The position numbers and the translations under genes were made by a program. A stretch of 39,859 nt of DNA from Candidatus Niyogibacteria bacterium (GTDB taxonomy: Bacteria; Patescibacteriota; Minisyncoccia; JACROR01), in NCBI GenBank assembly GCA_016186495.1, contig JACPLO010000006.1, positions 1 to 39,859 on the forward strand, in the 5' to 3' direction. Shown piece by piece: positions 1 to 8,317 of this stretch. Positions within the stretch are counted from its first letter, which is position 1. Each line of letters begins with the position of its first letter. The notes below the pieces were generated by a model, which ran no database searches, was not told the DNA's origin, and saw nothing but the letters and a program-made list of their open reading frames with translations.

Positions 1-804
1 CCAGAACAATTTCAACATCGTCGCCTCGGCCAAAATCAATGGTGCCGTTTCCCCAGTCCACGTCAAAATCCCATCTTGGATCTTCTTTTCTTTCTCCCAG
101 ACATTGGCCATTGCTGTGGACAGTGTAGATTTCATGCCAGACATTGGAAGGATAGGTAAGGGAGCCGCAGGAGGTGGAGAAAGAATCACTTCCTCCGCTT
201 CCGCCAATGCCGCTTCCACTGTTGCCGCTGCTTCCTGCGTTACTTCCTCCTCCGGAGCAAGTAAGGGTTTTAGGACTGCCTGATAATTGAGGATTATCTC
301 CGCTGGGTATGTTAATCGCGTAAGCGTAAACACTATGCTGTTGCCCGTCTTTAAGAGAGTCTGGAGTGGAATAATTGAATCCGTGGTTGGGATTACCGCC
401 GCATTGCGCGCCAACAGCCGGCTCTCGGGATTGATTGGCGGTTATGCTGCTGGTAATGCCGGTTCCGCTGCCTGCGGGTCCGTCTTTGTAAAGATGGACG
501 TTAAGAGATTGATTGTAGTCATCGGCATCGCAAGCCCAGCCTGAAATTTTGAAGGAGTGCCGCCTAAGCCGGTGGCGGAGCCGCCGCTTCCGCTGCTGCT
601 GCTATCGCAACCCCACACAACATTAATTGAACAACCGAAATAATCAGAGCCAGTAACTGCAGTAGTTATTCCACTTACTATATATGGTATATATGGAGTT
701 ACTAAAACCACCGCACCTCCAGCTTCCGTTCGATGAGGTACAACAATAAACAAAACTGAAATAATCAGTAAAAGCGATAAAAATTTAAAATGTAAGTTAT
801 TCAC
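1..804 (-). pseudogene. secreted protein, frameshifted and truncated by the window edge
   Basis: Codons from 804 down to 442 encode a signal peptide (MNNLHFKF, a hydrophobic core, cleavage near TEAGG) and a Ser/Gly-rich stretch. Near 553 the coding signal moves to another minus-strand frame that starts KISGWACDADDYNQSLNV and stays open to base 1, ending ...DWGNGTIDFGRGDDVEIVL. One extra A in the run aaaa near 553-557 would join the frames as ...GLGGTPSKISGWACD. The second frame contains a GWACD-type extracellular module followed by a Gly/Ser linker and a further Cys-containing region. I recognise this type of module from secreted CPR proteins but know no function for it. The break is either a real frameshift or a homopolymer sequencing error. 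The continuation lies outside the window. Confidence 0.6.
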
Positions 805-879
805 AAAAAAACCGCTATTTTTTTATTTATATTTTAAATATTACTCTTACAAAAACTATTCGTCAAAAAAAATTATCCA

Positions 880-917
880 CAAAAAAACTGCCGATTTCAA
901 TTTGTGAAACCGGCAGT
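880..917 (-). terminator. intrinsic terminator after the lipoprotein gene
   Basis: On the minus strand the arm ACTGCCGgTTTC (917-906) pairs with GAAAtCGGCAGT (898-887), with a 7-nt loop and one mismatch. Seven T residues follow. It lies just past the stop codon at 924. Confidence 0.8.
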
Positions 918-923
918 CATTCT

Positions 924-1445
924 TTATAACTTACTTAATTTTTCCGCCAATTGCTTGGCGATTTTTCTTTGAACACCTTCTACCGTACCATAGGCGGAGC
1001 TGAAATTGAAAGGATTAGGGCTGGTTCTCGCACCAAGGGTGCCTTTCAATATAACAACGTTTTTATTGACTACTAAGATCTTAGTTTCTATATTAATTTC
1101 CCCTCCCAACCAAGGACCTAAAAGAAGAAATGTAATAAAGTTTCGCTCATGGTATTTGACGATTTCAACCGTAATCAAAGGAACATCCTGATCCGGCTGG
1201 ACAACCGCGATATTTTTTTTAGCCATCTCCTCAATCATGATTTTTTTGAATCCATTAAGCGCCTCAACAGGCACTTTAACATCCGGCGCTGAAATAATTT
1301 CAAGGCTGAACACCTTATTATTCTTCAACGGCGACTCGCTGTTTAAATATTCCCAATCTTGTTTTGCCGGATAAGAAGCGCAACCCACTGCCAAAAAACC
1401 AAACACTATAAAAACTAAAACAAATAATAATTTTGTCTTTTTCAT
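924..1445 (-). CDS. putative lipoprotein, function unknown
   Basis: The 173-aa product starts with a basic n-region (MKKTK) and a hydrophobic core ending in the lipobox LAVGC, with the lipidated cysteine at about residue 22. It is therefore expected to be anchored in the membrane and exposed outside. The body is an alpha/beta domain with a helix (KKIMIEEMAKKN), a hydrophobic central strand pair (FLLLGPWLGGEINIETKI) and a C-terminal amphipathic helix. This is loosely reminiscent of DUF4410-like lipoproteins, which is a guess. A strong Shine-Dalgarno (TAAAGGAGGG) precedes the ATG. It shares a promoter with the small membrane gene upstream (start 1686) and has its own terminator. Confidence 0.7.
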   Translation of the reverse strand: MKKTKLLFVLVFIVFGFLAVGCASYPAKQDWEYLNSESPLKNNKVFSLEIISAPDVKVPVEALNGFKKIMIEEMAKKNIAVVQPDQDVPLITVEIVKYHERNFITFLLLGPWLGGEINIETKILVVNKNVVILKGTLGARTSPNPFNFSSAYGTVEGVQRKIAKQLAEKLSKL

Positions 1446-1470
1446 TTCAACCCTCCTTTATGAACGGAAG

Positions 1471-1686
1471 TTATCGTTCTCGCTTTAAATTGCTGTAGTA
1501 AATGATTCCTAACATTACTAAGTATGAAATGAACAAGAAAGCGGCTGTGTCCTCATAATTGCCCCGAAACGCATTCAAAATGGCCGCAACAAAATAAAGA
1601 ACGAAACAAAGCGTTAACGCAATTTTGAACCTCGCATTGTTCATTCTTTTTAACACTTCTAAAAATACCGATGCTAATCTTCTCAT
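1471..1686 (-). CDS. small two-helix membrane protein
   Basis: The 71-aa product has a short basic amphipathic N-terminus, a transmembrane helix at about residues 20-40 (FKIALTLCFVLYFVAAIL), a polar loop (RGNYED), a second helix at about 48-65 and a basic C-terminus (NLKRER). The start is supported by a strong AAAGGAGGAGAAGG Shine-Dalgarno. A consensus promoter lies about 85 bp upstream, and the lipoprotein gene follows on the same strand after 25 bp. I do not recognise a family. Confidence 0.65.
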   Translation of the reverse strand: MRRLASVFLEVLKRMNNARFKIALTLCFVLYFVAAILNAFRGNYEDTAAFLFISYLVMLGIIYYSNLKRER

Positions 1687-1768
1687 CCTTCTCCTCCTTT
1701 TTTAATAACTTTCCGGAAATGGAAAGTTAAAATTTTGTCAAAAAAACCCCTAAATTTAAATTAACCTT

Positions 1769-1797
1769 ATTATACACTTTTTCTCTGAAAATGTCAA
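1769..1797 (-). promoter_or_regulatory. sigma70-type promoter for the small membrane protein and lipoprotein genes
   Basis: TTGACA (1797-1792), a 17-bp spacer and TATAAT (1774-1769) on the minus strand are both perfect consensus hexamers. It lies between the secY stop and the gene starting at 1686, so it begins a transcript separate from the ribosomal operon. Confidence 0.8.
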
Positions 1798-1815
1798 ATT
1801 TTTAGACTGATTGAT

Positions 1816-3081
1816 TTATTCGTATTCTCTCATTACGATTTGGGATTCAATTTTTTTAACCGTATCCAAAACCACGGAAACCACGATCAGAAGAGCGGTG
1901 CCGCCGATCGTCAAAGAAGTAAAGCCGGTCATTGCCCTGACCGCCAAAGGCAAAACCGCGATTAATCCTAAAAAAATGGCGCCGATCAAAGTAATGCGGT
2001 TCAAAACTTTTCCGATAAAATCTGCGGTGGAGCGGCCGGGCCGGAGGCCGGGCACGAAAGCTCCGCTTTTCTGAAGATTTTTTGAAATTTCTTCGGGATC
2101 AAAAGTGACCGCCGTGTAAAAATAAGTGAATAAAAATACCAAAACGAAATAAAGAACGGCATAAATCCAGGGATTATTAAAAAAATTAATCAGCGCGGTA
2201 AAAACGCTTTGCAAAGCAGTTCCGCCCACGCCCGCCAACAAATTAAAAATCATCTGCGGAAAAAGCAAAATAGACAACGCAAAAATTATCGGAATCACTC
2301 CGGCCTGATTGACTTTCAAAGGCAGATAAGTGGACATCCCACCGTAGATTTTCATTCCTCTTATTCTTTTGGCGTAAGAAACCGGCAAAGGCCTTTCGCC
2401 TTCGGTAATAATCACCACCGCGGCGATAATCGCCGCCGCGGCGATTAAAAATCCGATAATCATCGGTAATTGAGAAATATCCAAAACAAATAACGTTTGG
2501 CGGACGGCTTGCGGAATTCTGGACACGATACCGGCAAAAATTATAACGGAAACGCCGTTGCCAATGCCGTACTCGGAAATCAGTTCACCCAGCCACATTA
2601 AAAAGACGGCGCCGGCCGTCACTACCAGAACATTGATGAATCGGTCAAAAAAAGTTAAATTTGCCAAAACTCCCTGGCGCTCCAAAAGAGTCAGAAGCCC
2701 AAAACCCTGAAGAATGGCTAAAGGCACGGCTAAAATCCGGCTATATTGGTCAAATTTTTGGCGGCCCGCTTCGCCTTCTTCATGATAAAGTTCTTTGAGA
2801 GCCGGAAAAATCATCGTCAAAAGCTGTAAAATAATTGAAGCGGTAATGTAAGGGCCTACGCCAAGCATAACAATGGAAAGATTATCCAAAGCGCCGCCGG
2901 AAAAAATATTCAAAAGGCCGAAAAACTGGTTGCCGGCAAAAAAAGACTTTAAACGAAAAACATCCACTCCGGGAATGGGGATAATCGCGCTTATTCTGGA
3001 CACCGCCAAAATTCCCAAGACAAAAAACATCTTTTTTCTAAGGTCGGTATTTTTAAAAATAAGACGAAATTTATCCCACAT
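1816..3081 (-). CDS. secY: protein translocase subunit SecY
   Basis: SecY forms the membrane channel of the Sec translocon for export and membrane insertion. The 421-aa product has the family length and about ten hydrophobic segments. Recognisable landmarks are the N-terminal IPIPGVDVFRLK, the segment after TM2 (NIFSGGALDNLSIVMLGVGPYITASII), the cytoplasmic loop GERPLPVSYAKRIRG, and FVPGLRPGRSTADFI before the last helices. Its start overlaps the end of rplO by 11 bp, suggesting translational coupling. It is the last gene of the ribosomal run here; adk, map and infA, which often follow, are absent and unrelated genes come next. Confidence 0.97.
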   Translation of the reverse strand: MWDKFRLIFKNTDLRKKMFFVLGILAVSRISAIIPIPGVDVFRLKSFFAGNQFFGLLNIFSGGALDNLSIVMLGVGPYITASIILQLLTMIFPALKELYHEEGEAGRQKFDQYSRILAVPLAILQGFGLLTLLERQGVLANLTFFDRFINVLVVTAGAVFLMWLGELISEYGIGNGVSVIIFAGIVSRIPQAVRQTLFVLDISQLPMIIGFLIAAAAIIAAVVIITEGERPLPVSYAKRIRGMKIYGGMSTYLPLKVNQAGVIPIIFALSILLFPQMIFNLLAGVGGTALQSVFTALINFFNNPWIYAVLYFVLVFLFTYFYTAVTFDPEEISKNLQKSGAFVPGLRPGRSTADFIGKVLNRITLIGAIFLGLIAVLPLAVRAMTGFTSLTIGGTALLIVVSVVLDTVKKIESQIVMREYE

Positions 3082-3502
3082 GGCCGCCGTTTTCTTTTAT
3101 CTTTTTTCGGGCTGATTCAGAAATCTGGCAGTTTTCAATTAAAAGTTTTTTATCCAAATTGCCCGCGCCTAAAATTTTAATGGCCGGCATTTTTCCCGAT
3201 TTTAATTTTAATAAACCTTTTTCCATCAAGATTTTCGGCGTTACTTTATCGTTGTCTTTAAAATGTGGGGAAAGATCTCCGATATTTATCACTTTTGGCT
3301 TTTCTTTAATCGCTTTAAAACGATAACCGCGCTTTTTCGGCAGTTTTTTTATAATATCCCTCATTTCAGGGCGCATCCGGTGGCCGGCGCGGGCTTTTTG
3401 ACCCTTAATTCCCCGGCTGGAATAACTGCCGCGCTTTCCGCCGCGGCCGATCCGTTTCTTAAACTTTTTTTTGGTTGTTGGTTTAATTTCGTGCAATTGC
3501 AT
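3071..3502 (-). CDS. rplO: 50S ribosomal protein L15
   Basis: L15 is a late-assembly large-subunit protein. The 143-aa product starts MQLHEIKPTTKKKFKKRIGR and has the glycine- and arginine-rich N-terminal extension (GRGGKRGSYSSRGIKGQKAR) followed by the globular domain with KILGAGNLDKKLLIENCQIS. It lies 6 bp after rpsE with no rpmD (L30) between them, the arrangement expected in CPR genomes, and overlaps secY by 11 bp. Confidence 0.96.
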   Translation of the reverse strand: MQLHEIKPTTKKKFKKRIGRGGKRGSYSSRGIKGQKARAGHRMRPEMRDIIKKLPKKRGYRFKAIKEKPKVINIGDLSPHFKDNDKVTPKILMEKGLLKLKSGKMPAIKILGAGNLDKKLLIENCQISESARKKIKENGGHVG

Positions 3503-3508
3503 AACGGT

Positions 3509-4003
3509 TTATAAACTTAACTTTTTTATGGCTTCCAACGTTGCTTTCGCGTTATTTAATTTATTTTTGGTGCGGGATAAAATCTTTGCCGTGGCATTTT
3601 TAACTCCGGCTAATTCCAAAATAACCCGGGCGGAACTGCCGGCGGTCAGGCCTTTTCCCGCGGGAGCGGAGCGCAAAAGCACTTTTGCCGCGCCATATTT
3701 CCCTTTAGATTCATAAGGCAAAGAATTATTTTTAGTTATCGGAACTTTTATTAAATTCTTTTTAGCGATTCTGACCGCTTTATCTATGGCGATAGTCGTA
3801 TCCGCGCCCTTGCCCGTGCCGATGCCGACCCACCCGCCGCGATCACCCACCACTAAAGTAGCCCGAAAAGTAAAACGCCGTCCGCCCGCCACTACGCGCG
3901 CCACGCGCCTTAAATCAATAAGCCGCTGTTCAAATTCGGCGCTTTTTTCTTCGCGTTTTGACGCCGGCCTTTTTTTATATTTTTTTTCTTCCGATAAAAT
4001 CAT
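3509..4003 (-). CDS. rpsE: 30S ribosomal protein S5
   Basis: S5 lies near the mRNA entrance and contributes to decoding accuracy. The 164-aa product contains the double-stranded-RNA-binding-like domain (RRFTFRATLVVGDRGGWVGI followed by GTGKG) and the C-terminal domain with LLRSAPAGKGLTAGSSARVI. The N-terminus is a short basic extension (MILSEEKKYKKRPASKREE). It sits 12 bp downstream of rplR in the standard spc order. Confidence 0.96.
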   Translation of the reverse strand: MILSEEKKYKKRPASKREEKSAEFEQRLIDLRRVARVVAGGRRFTFRATLVVGDRGGWVGIGTGKGADTTIAIDKAVRIAKKNLIKVPITKNNSLPYESKGKYGAAKVLLRSAPAGKGLTAGSSARVILELAGVKNATAKILSRTKNKLNNAKATLEAIKKLSL

Positions 4004-4015
4004 AAATTCCTTAAA

Positions 4016-4378
4016 TTAAAAATTTAAACCTCCTTTGCGCGCCCCTTCCGCCGCGGCTTTAATCCGGCCGTGATAAAAATATCCGCCCCGATCAAAAACA
4101 ACTTTTTTCACGCCGGCTTTCAAAGCAAGCTCCGCGATTTTTTCGCCGAGACGGCGAGCTTTTTCAACTTTTGTTTCTTTATTTTTATCCTTGGATTTTC
4201 CTTTTTTTAAAAAATCGCCTATGCCTAAAACAGTTTTTTGTTCTTCGTCATTGATCAGCTGCAAAAATATATGTTTATTTGACCTAAAAACGGAAAGGCG
4301 AAGACAGCCGGCCGTGCCTCTGACTCTTGCCCGCACTCGCTTATGGCGCTGTATTCGTTTTTGGCGTTTTGTGTCCAT
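4016..4378 (-). CDS. rplR: 50S ribosomal protein L18
   Basis: L18 binds 5S rRNA in the central protuberance. The 120-aa product has the basic N-terminus (RQKRIQRHKRVRARVRGTA), the conserved RLSVFRSNKHIFLQLI strand region and a C-terminus with VFDRGGYFYHGRIKAAAEGA and GLNF. It lies between rplF and rpsE as in the standard spc order, with gaps of 14 and 12 bp. Confidence 0.96.
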   Translation of the reverse strand: MDTKRQKRIQRHKRVRARVRGTAGCLRLSVFRSNKHIFLQLINDEEQKTVLGIGDFLKKGKSKDKNKETKVEKARRLGEKIAELALKAGVKKVVFDRGGYFYHGRIKAAAEGARKGGLNF

Positions 4379-4392
4379 AATTTCTTATTTTT

Positions 4393-4935
4393 TTAAGCAG
4401 TGGCCGCCGCTTTTTTGCCGGTTTTTCTTCTGATTACTTCCCCTTCATAACGGATGCCTTTTCCTTTATAAGGTTCCGCTTTTTTTAAAGCTCTGATATT
4501 AGCCGCTGTTTGTCCCACTAATTCTTTATCGCTTCCGGAAATAATAATCTTATTTTTCTCTATTTGAAAATCCACGCCAGCCGGCTTTTTGACTTCTATC
4601 GGATGCGAAAAACCAAGGCTCAAGATCAACTTTTCCCCTTCCAGCTTAACCCGATAACCAATGCCCTCTATTTCTAATTTTTTTTGAAAACCATCGGTCA
4701 CGCCCTCAATCATATTTTTAATGTGGGAAGCGTAAGTTCCCCAAAGCGCCGAAGAATTCTTGGTCATTTTATCAATCCGTAAATTGATTTTTCCGTCCAT
4801 GGCTTCTATTTTTATTTCTTTCAGAAAATCGCGCGCTAATTCGCCTTTTGGCCCTTTAATTTTAACTCCGCCGTCTTTTATTGTTACGGTTACTCCGGCC
4901 GGAATTTTTATCGGATTTTTTCCTATTCTGCTCAT
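4393..4935 (-). CDS. rplF: 50S ribosomal protein L6
   Basis: L6 supports the factor-binding region of the large subunit. The product starts MSRIGKNPIKIPAGVTV, the normal L6 N-terminus. An in-frame ATG seven codons upstream (4956) would extend into rpsH and is less likely. The chain is 180 aa with the two repeated L6 domains, including VKIKGPKGEL, IEGIGYRVKLEGEKLILSLG and the C-terminal EPYKGKGIRYEGEVIRRKTG signature. It starts 7 bp after the rpsH stop. Confidence 0.96.
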   Translation of the reverse strand: MSRIGKNPIKIPAGVTVTIKDGGVKIKGPKGELARDFLKEIKIEAMDGKINLRIDKMTKNSSALWGTYASHIKNMIEGVTDGFQKKLEIEGIGYRVKLEGEKLILSLGFSHPIEVKKPAGVDFQIEKNKIIISGSDKELVGQTAANIRALKKAEPYKGKGIRYEGEVIRRKTGKKAAATA

Positions 4936-4942
4936 AAATAAA

Positions 4943-5332
4943 TTACCAAATTTCAAAAAATACTTCGCCGCCTATTTTTTTTCGGCGCGCTTCTTTATCC
5001 GTCATCAAACCTTTGGAAGTGGAAATCACCGCCAATCCCGCTCCTTGCCTGATCGGACGAAGCGCGGTTGCCGGCCGATAAATCCGCCTGGAAAGTTTGG
5101 AAACGCGCCTTAGGCCGTGAATTCGACCCTGGCCTTCTTTATTATAAAGCAAAGAAACATTAATTATTTTTTTATTTTTTTTGCCTTTTTTGGAAAAGTT
5201 TCCGATAAAACCGTTAATCTGCATAATCTTGGCAATTTCCATTTTTAATTTGGAATGAGAAATATCCGCGCTTTCTTTTTTTACGGCCTGCGCGTTTTTA
5301 ATCCTTATTAACATGTCGGAAATTTGATCCAT
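4943..5332 (-). CDS. rpsH: 30S ribosomal protein S8
   Basis: S8 binds helix 21 of 16S rRNA and is an early assembly protein; in other bacteria it also regulates the spc operon. The 129-aa product starts MDQISDMLIRIKNAQAV and ends with the conserved GLAVISTSKGLMTDKEAR block and EVFFEIW. It lies 9 bp after rpsN and 7 bp before rplF. Confidence 0.96.
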   Translation of the reverse strand: MDQISDMLIRIKNAQAVKKESADISHSKLKMEIAKIMQINGFIGNFSKKGKKNKKIINVSLLYNKEGQGRIHGLRRVSKLSRRIYRPATALRPIRQGAGLAVISTSKGLMTDKEARRKKIGGEVFFEIW

Positions 5333-5341
5333 AATTTTTAT

Positions 5342-5527
5342 TCACCAACTTGATTTTTTAATGCCCGGAATCAGCCCTTCATTCGCCAATTCCCTGAAAC
5401 AAATCCGGCAAAGATTAAAATCTCTCATAAATCCGCGCTTGCGGCCGCAGCGAAAACAACGGCGCGTGGCGCGGCTCGGATATTTCGGTTTTTTATTCGC
5501 TCTGGCGATAACTGATGTTTTAGCCAT
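5342..5527 (-). CDS. rpsN: 30S ribosomal protein S14, zinc-binding short type
   Basis: S14 is in the head of the small subunit. This 61-aa form is the short type Z: it carries the zinc ligands in CFRCGRKRG and [10 protein letters not shown] (CxxC ... CxxC) and ends [11 protein letters not shown]. It lies between rplE and rpsH as usual, with gaps of 7 and 9 bp. Confidence 0.96.
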   Translation of the reverse strand: MAKTSVIARANKKPKYPSRATRRCFRCGRKRGFMRDFNLCRICFRELANEGLIPGIKKSSW

Positions 5528-5534
5528 AATATGA

Positions 5535-6125
5535 TTATTTTTTTACCCCAGTTAAATCTTTCGCCCTATTAGGGTAAACTTCGCGAAATTTAACGGGGTT
5601 TACGAACGGGACGCCCATTACTTTAAAAAATTCCAGCGCTTCTTCGCGGCTTTTGGCGTTAGTCACAAAAGTGATTTCCAATCCGAAAATATTTTTTACG
5701 TCTTCGCCGATCATTTCGGGAAATAAAATATTTTCCCGGATGCCGATGGTTAAATTTCCTCCCTGATCCACTGATTTTTGGTCAATCCCCCGGAAATCGC
5801 GCATTCGGGGAATGGTGAAATTTATCGTCTTCTCAAAAAAATCAGCCATTCTTTTTCCCCGCAGAGTGGCGGCATAGCCCACCGGCATTCCTTTTCTGGT
5901 TTTAAAAGACGCAATCGCTTGTTTAGCGCCTTTTGCCACGGCCCGCTGGCCGATGATCGCTTCCAATTGTTTCCTAATTTCTTCTTTTTGCTTGTCTTCA
6001 TATCTTCCAATGCCGATATTGACCGCCGCTTTCACCAAACGCGGCACCGCCAATTCGTTTTCATATCCGAATTTTTCTTTCATCTCCGAAATAATTTGTT
6101 TTCTGTTTTTGCTTTTGAAAATCAT
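5535..6125 (-). CDS. rplE: 50S ribosomal protein L5 with a repeat-derived C-terminal extension
   Basis: L5 contacts 5S rRNA and the P-site tRNA in the central protuberance. Conserved blocks include [10 protein letters not shown] (residues 31-40), [29 protein letters not shown] and the C-terminal [12 protein letters not shown] (to residue 174), where L5 normally ends within a few residues. Here 22 more residues follow ([20 protein letters not shown] plus KK). They are encoded by a palindromic repeat spanning 5545-5599, whose two arms are read as NPVKF and DLTGVK. The main body is ordinary. rplX lies 4 bp upstream. Confidence 0.96.
   Translation of the reverse strand: MIFKSKNRKQIISEMKEKFGYENELAVPRLVKAAVNIGIGRYEDKQKEEIRKQLEAIIGQRAVAKGAKQAIASFKTRKGMPVGYAATLRGKRMADFFEKTINFTIPRMRDFRGIDQKSVDQGGNLTIGIRENILFPEMIGEDVKNIFGLEITFVTNAKSREEALEFFKVMGVPFVNPVKFREVYPNRAKDLTGVKK
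5545..5599. repeat. palindromic element inside the rplE 3' end
   Basis: The left arm ACCCCAGTTAAAT (from 5545) matches the reverse complement of the right arm ATTTAACGGGGT (ending 5599) except for one extra base. A smaller palindrome CCCTATTAGGG sits inside. It is fully coding on the minus strand and supplies the last residues of L5. The ends match the elements at 8322-8403 and 22090-22203. Confidence 0.7.
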
Positions 6126-6129
6126 AAAA

Positions 6130-6441
6130 TTATGTTTCCGCGCCGCATTTTTTGCAAATCCTCGCCTTTGTTTTATTATCTAAAATCTTAAAAGCTCGCC
6201 GGGTCGGTTTTTTACAATGAGAACACTTAAGCATCAAATTAGAAACGCGAACCGGCATTGAAATTTGAATGATACTGCCTTTTTCTCCAGCGCGGCGGGG
6301 ACGGCGGTGTTTTTTTACCATATTCGCCCCCTCCACGATCGCTTTATTCAAATCAGGAATCACTTTTAAAATCTTTCCGGTTTTTCCCCGGTCTTTTCCC
6401 GAAATTATAAAAACGGTGTCTTCTTTTTTTAATCCTTTCAT
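6130..6441 (-). CDS. rplX: 50S ribosomal protein L24 with a zinc ribbon
   Basis: L24 is an assembly initiator of the large subunit. The 103-aa product has the KOW motif (DTVFIISGKDRGKTGKILKV) and the block VEGANMVKKHRRP. The C-terminal part holds two CxxC pairs (CSHCKKPTR and RICKKCG), consistent with a zinc ribbon, a variant seen in some bacterial L24 proteins. It lies 19 bp after rplN and 4 bp before rplE. Confidence 0.95.
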   Translation of the reverse strand: MKGLKKEDTVFIISGKDRGKTGKILKVIPDLNKAIVEGANMVKKHRRPRRAGEKGSIIQISMPVRVSNLMLKCSHCKKPTRRAFKILDNKTKARICKKCGAET

Positions 6442-6460
6442 TATAAAAATTTTATAAGTT

Positions 6461-6826
6461 TTAAATTACTTCCGGCGCCAAAGAAATAATCTTCGCAAAA
6501 CCCAATTCGCGCAATTCCCGGGGAATTGGCCCGAAAATCCGCCCTCCTTTCGGCTCTTTGCCGTCTATAATCACTACGGAATTATCGTCAAACCTTAAAT
6601 AAGAACCGTCTTTTCTTCTGAAAGGCGCTCTCTGGCGGACCACCACGGCTTTCAGCACTTCTTTTTTCTTGACTAATTTTCTCGGCTCCGCCATTTTAAC
6701 GGAAACAACGATAATATCGCCCAAGCGCGCGTAACGACGGCGCGTTCCGCCAAGAACTTTAATGCATTGGACTAATTTGGCGCCGGAATTATCCGCGACG
6801 CTCAACATTGACCGAAGCTGAATCAT
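6461..6826 (-). CDS. rplN: 50S ribosomal protein L14
   Basis: L14 lies at the subunit interface. The 121-aa product is a standard full-length L14 with [17 protein letters not shown], the basic strand [13 protein letters not shown], the signature [16 protein letters not shown] and the C-terminal [19 protein letters not shown]. Its start overlaps the rpsQ stop by 4 bp, which suggests coupled translation. Confidence 0.97.
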   Translation of the reverse strand: MIQLRSMLSVADNSGAKLVQCIKVLGGTRRRYARLGDIIVVSVKMAEPRKLVKKKEVLKAVVVRQRAPFRRKDGSYLRFDDNSVVIIDGKEPKGGRIFGPIPRELRELGFAKIISLAPEVI

Positions 6827-7050
6827 ATTACTTTGAACTTTTTATCCCGGGAAAGGGGGCGGCACTCTTGAATCATAATTTCATCTCCGATTTTATGTTC
6901 ATTTTTTTCATCATGGGCTTTATAACGTTTGGTAATTTTCATATATTTTCCGTAGCGGGAATGTTTAACATACCGCTCCACTGCCACCACCACGGTCTTT
7001 TTCATCGCCGCTGACACTACTTTCCCTTTTAAAATTTTTGATGCCGACAT
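6823..7050 (-). CDS. rpsQ: 30S ribosomal protein S17
   Basis: S17 is a primary 16S rRNA-binding protein with an OB fold. The 75-aa product has [20 protein letters not shown], the lysine- and tyrosine-rich loop [19 protein letters not shown] and the closing strand [19 protein letters not shown]. It overlaps rplN by 4 bp and starts 8 bp after rpmC. Confidence 0.96.
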   Translation of the reverse strand: MSASKILKGKVVSAAMKKTVVVAVERYVKHSRYGKYMKITKRYKAHDEKNEHKIGDEIMIQECRPLSRDKKFKVI

Positions 7051-7058
7051 AAATAATT

Positions 7059-7238
7059 TCAGCGGTTTAACAAAGTAAGAAGCTGAGCGATATTTTTCCT
7101 GATCTGCCGGGCTTCTTTTAAATTTTTTACTTTTCCCGCCGTCACATTAAACCTGAATTGTAGCAGATTAGACCTTTCTTTGTCCAATAAAGACTTTAAT
7201 TCCTCTTTTGATTTTGCGGCAAGTTCTTTTATTTTCAT
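7059..7238 (-). CDS. rpmC: 50S ribosomal protein L29
   Basis: Reading the minus strand from the ATG at 7238 gives a 59-aa helical protein: MKIKELAAKSKEELKSLLDK, then ERSNLLQFRFNVTAGKVKNL, then KEARQIRKNIAQLLTLLNR. The pattern of a helix, LQFRF and K..R..R.NIA is the L29 signature, and the protein would be a two-helix hairpin near the exit tunnel. It fills the expected place between rplP and rpsQ, with 8 bp on each side. No gene in another frame explains this interval. Confidence 0.93.
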   Translation of the reverse strand: MKIKELAAKSKEELKSLLDKERSNLLQFRFNVTAGKVKNLKEARQIRKNIAQLLTLLNR

Positions 7239-7246
7239 ATTGTTAT

Positions 7247-7660
7247 TTATTCTCTGGCGATAAATTTTGTTTTAACGGGCAGCTTGGCGCCGGCTTTTCT
7301 TAAAGCTTCGCGCGCTTCGCTTTCCGAAATGCCATCCACTTCAAAAAGCATCTGGCCGGGATGGACGATCGCCACATAGCCGACCGGGTCGCCCTTGCCT
7401 TTTCCCATTCCCACTTCCGGCGGTTTTTGAGTAAGGGGCTTGTCGGGAAAAATCCGGATCCACATTTTTCCGCCTTTTTGAATATATCGAGTAATGGCTT
7501 TTCTGGCCGCTTCAATTTGGCGGGAAGAAATTTCGCAGGAATCTTCGGTTTTCAGGCCAAAACTGCCAAAAGCCACGGTAATACCGCGCGTGGCAATTTT
7601 CCGTTCAAAATTTCTCCCTCTTTGCCATTTTCTATGTTTAACTTTTTTAGGAAACAACAT
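7247..7660 (-). CDS. rplP: 50S ribosomal protein L16
   Basis: L16 helps organise the A-site region. The conserved N-terminus [16 protein letters not shown] marks the likely start at 7660, one base after the rpsC stop. An ATG four codons earlier (7672) would overlap rpsC and is less likely. The body contains [56 protein letters not shown] and ends [11 protein letters not shown]. The length of 137 aa is normal. Confidence 0.96.
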   Translation of the reverse strand: MLFPKKVKHRKWQRGRNFERKIATRGITVAFGSFGLKTEDSCEISSRQIEAARKAITRYIQKGGKMWIRIFPDKPLTQKPPEVGMGKGKGDPVGYVAIVHPGQMLFEVDGISESEAREALRKAGAKLPVKTKFIARE

Positions 7661-7661
7661 A

Positions 7662-8315
7662 TTATTTTTCAAAAATTTCTCCCCGATAAATCCAGACTTT
7701 TATTCCGATATCTCCATAAGGCAAATGGGCTTTTTCTCTCGCAAAATCAACATCCGCTCTTAAAGTTTGGAGAGGAATCCGGCCTTGATGCAGCCATTCA
7801 TAACGCCCCATTTCCGATCCTCCCAATCTGCCTTGAAGCGCCACTTTCACTCCTTTAACTTCTTTGGAAGCGATCGCGCGGTCAATGGCCTGTTTCATCA
7901 CCCGCCGGAAAGGAAGGCGTTTTTCCAAACTTTCCGCCATCATTTGAGCGAGAATTTTCGCGTGAGATTCGGGCGATTTTACTTCTTCCACGGATAATTT
8001 TATATTTTTGAATCCGCCTAAATTTAATTTGTTTATTTTTTTTACCATTTCTTTCTTTAGTTTTTCTATTCCTTCGCCGCCGCGTCCGATAATCATTCCG
8101 GGACGCGAAGTTTTAATTTTCAAGCTGAAAGAATCGGGAGAACATTCAATTTCCATATCTTCCACATACATTCCGCGCAGGCGTTTTTCCAGCCATTCTC
8201 TGACGATAACGCTGGTTTTTAAAAAATCCCGATATTGTTTGGTGCGCGACCAGCGCGACCGCCAGTCACGGATACTATGCAATCTAAATGAATAAGGATG
8301 AACAGTGTGAGTCAT
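7662..8315 (-). CDS. rpsC: 30S ribosomal protein S3
   Basis: S3 lies at the mRNA entrance and has helicase-assisting and decoding roles. The 217-aa product starts [20 protein letters not shown] in place of the commoner GQKVHP start. It carries the KH domain with [17 protein letters not shown] and the C-terminal domain with [20 protein letters not shown] and KVWIYRGE. It begins 2 bp after rplV and stops 1 bp before rplP. Confidence 0.97.
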   Translation of the reverse strand: MTHTVHPYSFRLHSIRDWRSRWSRTKQYRDFLKTSVIVREWLEKRLRGMYVEDMEIECSPDSFSLKIKTSRPGMIIGRGGEGIEKLKKEMVKKINKLNLGGFKNIKLSVEEVKSPESHAKILAQMMAESLEKRLPFRRVMKQAIDRAIASKEVKGVKVALQGRLGGSEMGRYEWLHQGRIPLQTLRADVDFAREKAHLPYGDIGIKVWIYRGEIFEK

Positions 8316-8317
8316 AA

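Noticed and set aside
5822-6010. Overlapping ORFs in other frames of the ribosomal genes
   Set aside because: They are shadows of strongly conserved ribosomal genes, with no start signals or recognisable protein features.
7247-7290. LPVKTKF at the L16 C-terminus, whose DNA resembles an arm of the palindromic element
   Set aside because: This is the normal conserved L16 ending, so the match is coincidental.
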